Assembly: GCA_913056495.1 (NCBI GenBank)
Contig: CAJXMO010000005.1
Span: 124,001-188,000 of the forward strand
Length of the DNA: 64,000 nucleotides
Source: an uncultured Alteromonadaceae bacterium
Lineage (GTDB): Bacteria; Pseudomonadota; Gammaproteobacteria; Enterobacterales; Alteromonadaceae
Reading direction: 5' to 3'
The notes under the pieces were generated by a model. The model had not been told where the DNA came from, made no database searches, and saw only the letters and a list, made by a program, of their open reading frames with translations. Both the position numbers and the translations under genes were made by a program. Positions 54,742-62,300 of the stretch are shown one piece after another (within the stretch, counting starts at the first letter, position 1; each line of letters begins with the position of its first letter).

Positions 54742-54836
54742 CGTTGCAGGCCTGCTTTATATCCAGACGCGAAAGCATAGCAATATGCAATCGCGACAAG
54801 GACATAAACTAGTAAATCAAATTGAGCTTCTGTCAT
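54738..54836 (-). CDS. 32-aa membrane protein, candidate pVII/pIX minor coat
   Basis: This 32-aa frame begins MTEAQFDLLVYVLVAIAYCY and consists of a short acidic lead, one membrane helix and a basic tail ending LQR. M13 pIX is 32 aa and pVII 33 aa, and both sit between the ssDNA-binding protein and the major coat gene, as here. It overlaps the neighbouring frames on both sides, which suggests translational coupling. Assignment is by size and position, not by sequence similarity. Confidence 0.72.
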   Translation of the reverse strand: MTEAQFDLLVYVLVAIAYCYAFASGYKAGLQR

Positions 54837-54984
54837 TTTTCAATGAATCAATTTGATTTGATAAATCGGTTACTGTATCTCGATACTGCTCAACTTGTTT
54901 TTTTGACTGACTGAGTGAAACAGCCAGCCATGCACAAGCCATTAATGCGAAACATAACAGGGTAAAAAGTTGGTCATAAGTCAT
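54817..54984 (-). CDS. 55-aa membrane-anchored coiled-coil protein
   Basis: This frame begins MTYDQLFTLLCFALMACAWL: one N-terminal membrane helix followed by a polar, heptad-like segment (about residues 25-52). Its ATG overlaps the stop of the upstream 67-aa gene by four bases (ATGA), and its end overlaps the 32-aa gene. It resembles phage small envelope or spanin-like proteins only in outline. No family is recognised. Confidence 0.62.
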   Translation of the reverse strand: MTYDQLFTLLCFALMACAWLAVSLSQSKKQVEQYRDTVTDLSNQIDSLKNDRSSI

Positions 54985-55184
54985 GATAAAACCTCTAATA
55001 AATTTGTATGTGATGGTCTGAACATTAAATGAGGGACTGAAAGCTCGATAAATGTTTCAGTATCCAGTACTGCATGGGGGACGAATATCAGTACTGCATC
55101 ACCTTGATAATCATCTAAATCAAATTCGTTTAGTGGGAAATAATCGCCACTGGGGAAAACGATGTAGTGCGTCCCTGCTCTCAC
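54981..55184 (-). CDS. 67-aa prophage protein, unknown function
   Basis: This soluble 67-aa protein begins MRAGTHYIVFPSGDYFPLN, with a beta-rich, acidic character and no membrane segment. It lies two bases after the 99-aa gene and overlaps the next start by four bases, so it is clearly part of the phage operon. No family recognised. Position suggests a minor virion or regulatory protein. Confidence 0.65.
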   Translation of the reverse strand: MRAGTHYIVFPSGDYFPLNEFDLDDYQGDAVLIFVPHAVLDTETFIELSVPHLMFRPSHTNLLEVLS

Positions 55185-55186
55185 AA

Positions 55187-55486
55187 TTACCTCCTACTCT
55201 CGTAACAGACTTTGAAATCTTCAGGCGTGTCAGTATTGTCGTAACAATAATCAGCCATATCGATTTTAAAGACTTCACGAATACATGAGTTTTGCTGGTA
55301 TGAGTCAGGATTTTCAAAACAATCCTGAACTTGCTCAACATAATTAAACTTAAAATAAGAGTTAATTAAAAAAGTGCAGATTAAATAAACAGTGGAAATA
55401 AAAGCAGCGAGACAAGTTAAAAATCCAATGACCTTTAAAGTATCAAGCAATTTTTCTTTTTTATTTTCACTTATAAATGATTTCAT
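55187..55486 (-). CDS. 99-aa prophage membrane protein with cysteine-rich tail
   Basis: This 99-aa protein has one strong membrane helix (about residues 18-43). Its polar C-terminal half, probably periplasmic, has four cysteines (about residues 57, 68, 80 and 93) that could form two disulfides. It starts one base after the ssDNA-binding protein gene stop. No family recognised. It has no counterpart in M13, where gene VII directly follows gene V. Confidence 0.65.
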   Translation of the reverse strand: MKSFISENKKEKLLDTLKVIGFLTCLAAFISTVYLICTFLINSYFKFNYVEQVQDCFENPDSYQQNSCIREVFKIDMADYCYDNTDTPEDFKVCYESRR

Positions 55487-55487
55487 A

Positions 55488-55838
55488 TTAAACGACCTTT
55501 TTTAGCTCGCGACTAAAAACGGCATCAAGTGGTTGAACGTGCAAATCGCTAGGGATGAAACGGTTCATAAAAGCTCGACCGTTATATGAACGAGTGTTAT
55601 TGCGAACCGGAACCATAACTAATTTACCTTGATGAGTATTTTTCAAGGCGGTTAACATTTGGAATTGCTCTGGGTTCAGACCAACTTGATAAACTTCATT
55701 TTGAGTGAGTTCATTTTGATCTTGATACTCACGAGCGAGAATCAAATCACGATTGAATTTTGAAGCATCATTTTTCCACGGTGTTTGTTTCACATCGACC
55801 AATGTAGCGATGATGTATTCGCCTGACTGTATATCCAT
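55488..55838 (-). CDS. phage single-stranded DNA-binding protein (pV-like)
   Basis: This 116-aa soluble protein follows the replication gene by nine bases, the position of gene V in M13 and rstB/ssDNA-binding genes in other inoviruses. It is beta-rich with basic and aromatic residues (WKNDASKFNRDL, VRNNTRSYNGRAFMNRF) suited to binding single strands. It would coat the viral plus strand and switch from replication to packaging. Similarity to a named family was not verifiable by eye. Confidence 0.72.
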   Translation of the reverse strand: MDIQSGEYIIATLVDVKQTPWKNDASKFNRDLILAREYQDQNELTQNEVYQVGLNPEQFQMLTALKNTHQGKLVMVPVRNNTRSYNGRAFMNRFIPSDLHVQPLDAVFSRELKKVV

Positions 55839-55847
55839 GTTTTTCTC

Positions 55848-57134
55848 CTACGCTGCGTTAGTTTTGACCGTATCGGGGTCTTGATAATTAAAAATAAGCT
55901 TATGGACGTTTGCCCAAGATGGGGCTTCAACGGGCTTAGCTGTGATAACTTCTGCTAAATAAATTTTGTTTTCGCGGGGCTGAGCGTCTTCGCACATGAA
56001 ATTAATGTCTATGCCATATTTGAGAAGACCTTTTCTATGACGATAAAAAGTTGGTTTTGGTAAAATATCTTTTAAGGCGGTACCCTGACTCCACAGCATG
56101 TACGAGGATTGTAGAGACCGTGGTAAGTTCATCATTTTTTCGCTTGTCATCTGTACGTTATGAGTCATATTGAGTCGCCCCACGTATTTTTCGTAAATTT
56201 CGTTAATTTTTTCTTTAGTCCAAGTTTTAGCTTTTGTAAGACCTAATTTTTTAATTTCCATAGAACGCATTACTAGCTCTAATCTGATTTTGCTTGATGC
56301 GAATTCAATTATTGCTTCGGCCAAGGTTTTTTGAGTGCTGCCTGATTTTGATGTTTTATAATTTGCTTTTTTTTTGGTTGGCAATTCAGTTGACGCTGCT
56401 ATTGATTTTATGTGATCACCACGTTTTGATTCGGGTAGTGATGCGTCATAAATTTTCGGTTGTGATGTTTTTTTAGTTTCAGTTTCAGTAAATTCTGATT
56501 TTGATAACAATTCGGTTCGAGTCTTAAAATTTTCGTTGTCTAATAAAATATCGTTAAACATGGTCGGTAATGAATGAGATTTGCCCGCAGCCAACTCTTC
56601 TGATTTGATATAAGCTTTCAAAGCCCATCTTCTTGAATTCATCCCCCAATAAGCGGTGCCACCTTTACGAGTGCATCGACCATGGCGTGTGGAGCTTTGT
56701 AATTCAGCAGCACGAAGCCAAGCTCGAGCACGGTCTAAACTACCAACTTCAAACATGCGATTAATATCGATTCTGCGAATATCATATTCACCAGTTTTAA
56801 TGATCCGTAATTGCTCATAATCCCACTTAAGATTTAAGCGAGTTGCGATTGATGTATAAAGGGAAGTCATTAGGCCTATTAAATCTTCGCAACCGAAGAC
56901 ATTGTGACCTTGGAGAAATTTAGACGGGTTACCATCAATTCTTAGAATCGTAGCTTTTCCATTACCATCAGAGCCGTACGAACGAACATGAATAGATGAA
57001 TCGTAACTGCCCTGCACTTTTACGGACTCGCAATAATCAAATACGACAGAGCCATCACTATCTAGACGAATAGTTCGGCCTGCTGGTATCGGGCTATGTA
57101 TGAGCGGCAAATCTGCGCTAATCCAATCAATCAC
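55848..57134 (-). CDS. phage replication initiation protein (gene II/X family, RstA-like)
   Basis: This 428-aa rolling-circle replication initiator nicks the double-stranded form to start plus-strand synthesis. It contains the conserved GNPSKFLQGHNVFGCEDL segment near residues 86-103 (Phage_CRI/gene II family) and a C-terminal gene X-type domain. Residues 337-377 include LPRSL, a Trp and TFYRH, and recur in a stand-alone protein at the other end of the phage. The start ATG is 10 bases from a dyad operator. Catalytic tyrosines could not be fixed by eye. Confidence 0.92.
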   Translation of the reverse strand: MIDWISADLPLIHSPIPAGRTIRLDSDGSVVFDYCESVKVQGSYDSSIHVRSYGSDGNGKATILRIDGNPSKFLQGHNVFGCEDLIGLMTSLYTSIATRLNLKWDYEQLRIIKTGEYDIRRIDINRMFEVGSLDRARAWLRAAELQSSTRHGRCTRKGGTAYWGMNSRRWALKAYIKSEELAAGKSHSLPTMFNDILLDNENFKTRTELLSKSEFTETETKKTSQPKIYDASLPESKRGDHIKSIAASTELPTKKKANYKTSKSGSTQKTLAEAIIEFASSKIRLELVMRSMEIKKLGLTKAKTWTKEKINEIYEKYVGRLNMTHNVQMTSEKMMNLPRSLQSSYMLWSQGTALKDILPKPTFYRHRKGLLKYGIDINFMCEDAQPRENKIYLAEVITAKPVEAPSWANVHKLIFNYQDPDTVKTNAA

Positions 57135-57143
57135 GAATCAATC

Positions 57144-57155
57144 CATGTTTACATG
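57144..57155. promoter_or_regulatory. dyad operator proximal to rep
   Basis: CATGTTTACATG is a perfect dyad (CATGT, two bases, ACATG) ten bases upstream of the rep start codon. Its copy lies 52 bases away toward the divergent regulator gene. It probably binds the small RHH-like protein and represses rep. Confidence 0.65.
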
Positions 57156-57195
57156 TAATAAATTTATATTTCTATATATAAACCAAAATATAAAA

Positions 57196-57207
57196 CATGT
57201 AAACATA
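57196..57207. promoter_or_regulatory. dyad operator proximal to the regulator gene
   Basis: CATGTAAACATA matches the reverse complement of the first site at 11 of 12 positions, with dyad centres 52 bases (about five helical turns) apart. It lies in the same divergent intergenic region. Confidence 0.62.
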
Positions 57208-57267
57208 TCACGATAATTATTTTTAACATGACTTATAATGACATAAGTTATTTTTTGTAAGGTTTGT

Positions 57268-57459
57268 ATGAAAATGAAGCGAAGTGACACTACTGTAGCG
57301 ATAAACGCAATAAGAAATAAAAAGCTGGATGACGCAGTAATAAAAGTAATTATAGAGACTAAACAACAAACGAAAAAATCTGAACTGGTACACCATCTAA
57401 TAGATAATTATCTGAATGATGCAGTAGAAGACCTAATAGTAGAAAAGTCTCAAAAGTGA
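57268..57459 (+). CDS. small RHH-like phage repressor, divergent from rep
   Basis: This 63-aa protein has a basic N-terminus, an SDTTVAI strand-like segment near residues 5-11, then helices with KSELVHHLIDNYLND near residues 37-51, the outline of a ribbon-helix-helix (MetJ/Arc) DNA-binding protein. It is transcribed opposite to rep, like RstR of CTX phage, across a 133-base region with paired dyads, so it is the likely lysogeny/copy-control repressor. TAAGG lies ahead of the ATG. A hairpin follows five bases after the stop. Confidence 0.75.
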   Translation: MKMKRSDTTVAINAIRNKKLDDAVIKVIIETKQQTKKSELVHHLIDNYLNDAVEDLIVEKSQK

Positions 57460-57463
57460 GACT

Positions 57464-57592
57464 AAAGTGCAGTATTACTATACTGCACTTTCCCACCTCC
57501 CCAAGTTATCAACAAAAACAGTTGATAACCCTGTGAATATAAAACCACTGTATAAATAAACAATACCGCCTTTTGGCTCAAAATGAGCCAAA
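57464..57592. other. three successive hairpins, candidate phage intergenic/origin region
   Basis: Three perfect inverted repeats occur in 129 bases. A 12-bp stem at 57464-57491 (AAAGTGCAGTAT / ATACTGCACTTT) may also terminate the repressor transcript. A 9-bp stem lies at 57505-57529 (GTTATCAAC / GTTGATAAC) and a 9-bp stem at 57572-57592 (TTTGGCTCA / TGAGCCAAA). Filamentous phage intergenic regions hold replication origins and the packaging signal as clustered hairpins. The role is inferred from this. Confidence 0.6.
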
Positions 57593-57720
57593 CCTAACGC
57601 GCTTTGCTTGTTGGCATATCAAATTAATGCAAAAGATTTGCTCGTTTAACTCGCTGTACTATTCGCATGAATTCGACACGCTTATAATGCCAGTTTTTGA
57701 CAACAATCTAGGTTTGAAAA

Positions 57721-57921
57721 ATGGCAACAGTAGACCCGATAATTTTGGAACCAGAAGAACAGCTAATAATTATCAGATTGCCGCAGAATCTTAGAGGGAC
57801 TTATATTACATGGCGTATGGGTTTTGACCCGTATTTCCTGATGAGTCGTGAAACGTTTTATCGTCACGCTCGGGAACTGGCAAAGCGCGGGATTGAAATT
57901 CGTAAACCTTGGGGACGCTAA
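57721..57921 (+). CDS. stand-alone gene X-like protein, paralog of the Rep C-terminal domain
   Basis: This 66-aa protein aligns without gaps to Rep residues 337-377 of the same phage. Its residues 20-60 share 16 of 41 identities, including LP, Y, W, G, TFYRH, L, K and GI-I. M13 makes its C-terminal pX from an internal start in gene II; here a separate plus-strand gene encodes such a domain. The conserved helix-turn-helix-like YRH segment could bind DNA. TAGG about nine bases before the ATG is a weak Shine-Dalgarno. It lies 37 bases from attR. Confidence 0.72.
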   Translation: MATVDPIILEPEEQLIIIRLPQNLRGTYITWRMGFDPYFLMSRETFYRHARELAKRGIEIRKPWGR

Positions 57922-57957
57922 CCCGCTTTTTTGTAACCCACAAAAGAAGCCTATGCC

Positions 57958-57985
57958 AGACTCCTTATCATACATTATAGGGTAT
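57958..57985. other. attR: hybrid XerCD site at the right prophage end
   Basis: Site layout: degenerate XerD arm AGACTCCTTAT, centre CATACA, XerC arm TTATAGGGTAT. The centre and first four bases of the XerC arm repeat the left site in direct orientation. A good XerC side with a poor XerD side fits XerC-only exchange by filamentous phages. Confidence 0.7.
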
Positions 57986-58532
57986 TTAGTGCTAGGTAAA
58001 TGTATGCTGTGATCTACGCGCTAGTCAGTAACTGTGTTTTACAAGCTAATAAAAATTTGAGAAACCAAGTACTTGAATAATGTTGCAAAGAGCAACTGAG
58101 CATATTGTGAATATTAGCGGTTGCACAGGATCAATGCCTAATAAAGGCTCGACTTATAATGACCATAATAATAGGCTGTCGGTTTATTCCATGAGGTAAT
58201 CTGATCATTACTCCATTCTATTTATGTATTTACAAAACCAATGCCTTTATATTTGTGCTGAGTTTTTACATTGGTTATGCCTATCACTCTTACCAGCGTA
58301 ATCTATTGTTCTTTTTTGTCGTCTAATTTTATTCTGCATCGACTGAATGAATATAAATAAAGTTTAATCCAAATTAGTTACACCGGCATTGCATTGAATT
58401 AAAACGAATACAAAAAAACTAGTCTTATAAACGTCTTGGCTTCAGACCAACACAGGTCACTGCAAGTCTTCCAGCATTAAGTTTTCATTAGTAGTTTTTG
58501 TCGTATGTGATTTTTTAAATGAAGTATAAAAT
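57986..58532. other. 547-base region without a recognised gene
   Basis: Between attR and the DUF2845 gene only short frames occur, none with a Shine-Dalgarno and family resemblance. The stretch is AT-rich and has no clear long repeat. As DNA beside a dif site it could be debris from earlier phage integrations, but nothing in it proves this. Confidence 0.4.
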
Positions 58533-58841
58533 CTATATTCTAGTCCCGCGAATAATTTGCTGTATTTTATTTTTACGGATAATCAGATATTGTTGATAGG
58601 CATTTTTTGCTGGAAGGTAAAGCCAGACTTTAGTTTTTTTATTAGAGCTAAGTTCTGTTATTAAATGCTCAGGAATCGCTTTAAATTTTTGATCCGGTTT
58701 GCCGCATAAACTTACAAGCTGTTTAACTGTCATACCATCTTTTACATGCTGGCCAGTTTTACATCTAAAACCGGCAGCTTCAATATTCAAGCTTACTAAA
58801 GATAAGGTTACCAATAATAGTTTAAGGTATTTTTGTTTCAT
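58533..58841 (-). CDS. DUF2845 family exported protein
   Basis: This 102-aa protein has a signal peptide (about residues 1-22, ending IEAAG). The small mature domain contains FRCKTGQHVKDGMTVKQLVS and LCGKPDQK, the pattern of DUF2845 (SmpA/OmlA-like small periplasmic proteins). Two cysteines at about residues 27 and 46 may pair. The function is unknown. It is transcribed alone on the minus strand downstream of the PilZ gene. Confidence 0.75.
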   Translation of the reverse strand: MKQKYLKLLLVTLSLVSLNIEAAGFRCKTGQHVKDGMTVKQLVSLCGKPDQKFKAIPEHLITELSSNKKTKVWLYLPAKNAYQQYLIIRKNKIQQIIRGTRI

Positions 58842-58891
58842 AATTTCAAATCCTTTTGAAACCTGTTTTATTTTATGATTAAACTTTAAGT

Positions 58892-59191
58892 TTAGACCAG
58901 TTCAATAATCTCTACACCACATAAAAAGCTGGAACTGGCTTCTGCACTGCATCTAAGTACTTTACCTTTTCCAGTAAGCGATGGAATTTGGTCATTGGCT
59001 GAATGTACGATAAAACTAATCGTTTGGCCTACATCTAAGGCTTGCTCAATTTCAATTGCCATACCATTAGAGCTTAAATCACGACAGGTCGCAGCAATTT
59101 CCTGAGGGGCTTCGACTGTGTCAATCATTATTGAACAATCCGCGTTAATCATCATTCTGTAGTACGAGCGTTGGTCATCACGTCCAATCAT
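58892..59191 (-). CDS. PilZ-domain protein
   Basis: This 99-aa single-domain protein probably binds cyclic di-GMP. The RxxxR motif lies in RDDQRSYYR near residues 4-12, and the D/NxSxxG motif is DLSSNG near residues 38-43, both as required for ligand binding. No output domain is attached, so it likely acts by binding a partner. With the GGDEF and HD-GYP proteins elsewhere in the window it makes a third cyclic di-GMP component, but they are not linked. Confidence 0.85.
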   Translation of the reverse strand: MIGRDDQRSYYRMMINADCSIMIDTVEAPQEIAATCRDLSSNGMAIEIEQALDVGQTISFIVHSANDQIPSLTGKGKVLRCSAEASSSFLCGVEIIELV

Positions 59192-59350
59192 CTACAATAT
59201 CTCCCAAATACTGGCATTCATATTAGGCCAATGGTTTTTTATATCTAATGTTTTCATTATGTAAACCAAATGACTTTTATTCAACAGTTTTTTAAATTAA
59301 TCATATTATCAGTCTATAAAATCGATTTATTATTAATTGTAGAACATTTA

Positions 59351-62300
59351 TCAGTTCAAACCGCCTTCTTTTTTAGACTGGTCAATAAACTGGCTAATTC
59401 TTTTAACCGATATCGGATAAGCGGTTCCTAAATTTTGTGCAAATAAACTAATTCTGAGTTCTTCCAACATCCAACGCAGCTGTTCAGCAATCGGGTTATG
59501 TGGCCCAGCTTCTTTTAACTGTTTAAGTTCGCCTGAGACTTGCTCTTCCAGTTTATGGATCTGAGCCCGATTGAGTCTGTCGCGTACAGGGTCGATGGCA
59601 AGCTTTTCGAGCCTTCGCTCAATGCCTTGCATATAACGTTCAATATCCGGAAGTTTTTTAACGCCAAAACGACTGACGAACCCTTTAAAAATGAGCTCAT
59701 TCATTTGGGCTTTTACGTCGCTTTGCGCTTGAATTAACTCAAAGCTGGATTTACCTTTGAGTTTTTTATTTATCTGATTAGATAAAGTTAAAATTCGCTC
59801 TACTTGTTTTGCAACCTCAAGTACCCGTTCAGCTACGTCTGCCCGTAAAACTTCTTTTGCAGATTGGTAGCTTTCACGCGTTCTTGGCAGTTGTTCCAGT
59901 GATAATAAATAATCCTGAATGGCCGCTTCAATGCAATCCTGTATTAGTTCTTTTATTTGTCCAAACGCATTAAAGTATAATCCTAGCTTAGCTTTGTTTG
60001 GCAGTTTGTCCTGCAAATAACTGCGTGGAGACGGCACATTTAAATATATGAGACGGGTTAACCCTTTTAACATAGACCAGTCTGCCTGAGCCTGAGTATC
60101 AAATAGTTTTATTGAGACTGAATCTTTATCATCAGCTAACGCAGGATAAGCTTTGATTTCATATTGACTCTGATTGGTCGAATATTCTTTTGCGAGTTCA
60201 TCAAAATCCCAGTCTGTTATGCCACTTCGTTCAATTCCGTCTTCAGCAACCCGGGTCAGAGTTTGTGCGACCTTATCCTGCAGTTGCACTTTTAATTGGT
60301 CCAGGTCTTTGCCATTTGCCAGGGTTTTACCTTTTTCATCTGTCACTTTATAATTAACTTTTAAATGCGAAGGCACCTGACTTAAATCCCAGGCATCATC
60401 ATCAATGATAACCCCCGACATGCGTTTTAACTGATGACTTAAACTTGAAATAAAATCCCCATCATTATGTTTGATGGCTTGCAATGCTGCCGATGCATAA
60501 TCTGGCGCAGGTACAAAGTTCTTACGAATGTTTTTAGGTAAAGATTTGATCAACGCAACTGCGAGCTCGTGACGATAACCTGGAATCGACCAGTCAAAAC
60601 CGCTACTTTCAACCTGATTTAATAGAGCCAGTGGTACAATAACATTGATCCCATCAACCGACTGACTGGGCTCAAATACATATTCAAGTGGCAAACTTAA
60701 ATTGCCTTGTTGCCATTTATCCGGGAATTGATTCTGAGTGATATTTTCAGCTTGATGCTGCATCAAATCTTCCTGACGCAGTGTTAAATAATCCGGTTGT
60801 TTTTGCTTTTGATGTTTCCACCAGTATTTAAAACTAACTAAATCAATAATGTCCGATGGGAGTTTTTTATCGTAAAAAGCAAACAGTTCTTCTTCGTCAG
60901 CCAATATATCCCGTCTCCGGGCTTTTGCTTCCAGCGTTTCTATTTCTTCGATTAATGCCTGATTCTGCTTTAGAAATTTTTCATTTAAAACGACCTGACC
61001 ATTTACCAGAGCTTCGCGAATAAAAATTTCGCGACAAATATGAGGATCAATTTTGCCATACTGTACTTTTCGTTTATGGACTATGGTTAAGCCATATAAA
61101 ACCTGATTTTCAAACGCGACTACACTGCCCCGTTTTTTCTCCCAATGAGGTTCGCTATAGTTTTTATTCACTAAGTGCGTGGCAAACGCTTCAATCCATT
61201 CGGGTTCAATTTTCGCAACGGTTCGAGCAAATAGCCGACTGGTTTCAACCAGTTCAGCAGCCATCACCCATTTGGCCTTTGTTTTCGCCAAAGCTGAGCC
61301 CGGAAAAACAACAAACTTAGTATTACGTGCGCCATTGTAACCTTGTTTATTATCTTTATTACCAATATGGCTCAACAAGCCAGATATTAAGGCCTGGTGG
61401 ATGGTTTTAAAATCAGCATCCTGATGATTGAGTTTCCAACCAAGTTCCTTTATCGATTCGGTTAATTGGTAAACAACATCCTGCCATTCACGGATCCTCA
61501 GGTAGTTTAAAAACTCTTTTTTACAGCGTTTTCTGAACTGATTCTGGGATTCATTTTGCTGGGATTCATCCAGGTACTGCCATAATTTCAGGTAGCTTAA
61601 AAAGTCAGAGGCTTCATCATCAAATCGTTTATGTTTTTCATCTGCCGCTTGTTTTTTATCATTCGGGCGCTCTCTGGGATCCTGTATACTCAGGCCTGAC
61701 ACTATGATAATTAACTCTTTTAAGCATCCCAGTTCCTGAGCAGTAAATACCATTTTGCCAAGACGAGGATCAACCGGCAATCTAGAGACACTCCGGCCAA
61801 CCTGAGTCAGTTTTGCGTGTACCTTTTTCTTGGTTTGCTCAAGCGCACCAATTTCCTGCAACAGCAGAATACCATCATTAATATGGCGGTTATCCGGTGG
61901 TTGAACAAACGGAAATGCGGAAATGTCACCTAGTCCTAAGGCATGCATCTGCAAGATAACGGATGCTAAATTCGTTCTTAAAATTTCCGGGTCTGTAAAT
62001 TCAGGCCGACCTAAATAATCGTCTTCGCTGTACAAACGAATACAGATACCCGCAGCAACACGACCACAGCGCCCTGCTCTTTGGTTTGCACTGGCTTGAG
62101 AAATGGCTTCTATCGGCAGGCGCTGAACTTTGGTTCTAGCGCTGTAGCGCGAAATTCGAGCTGTTCCGGGATCAATAACATAGCGAATACCGGGCACGGT
62201 TAAAGAGGTTTCGGCTACATTGGTCGCCAATACAATCCGGCGTCCAGTATGAGACTGAAATACTCTGTTTTGTTCAGCATTAGAAAGCCGGGCATATAAC

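Larger units (their letters stand above)
51113..57985 (-). mobile_element. filamentous phage (inovirus) prophage integrated at dif
   Basis: About 6.85 kb lies between two XerCD-type sites that share CATACATTAT. The minus-strand gene order is replication protein, ssDNA-binding protein, small membrane proteins, 32-residue pVII/pIX-like protein, signal-peptide-bearing major coat protein, terminator, large adsorption protein, pVI-like protein and Zot/pI ATPase. This is the standard inovirus order. A regulator is divergent from rep. No integrase or transposase is present, as expected for phages that use host XerC/XerD. No secretin gene (pIV) is present, so export would rely on a host secretin. All core genes appear intact. 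Confidence 0.93.

Noticed and set aside
55120..55341. 73-codon minus-strand frame overlapping the 99-aa phage gene
   Set aside because: It overlaps two frames that are tightly packed with start-stop junctions and has no independent support.
57573..57794. 73-codon plus-strand frame inside the prophage right end
   Set aside because: It starts with TTG inside a hairpin, has no Shine-Dalgarno and overlaps the better-supported gene X-like protein in another frame.
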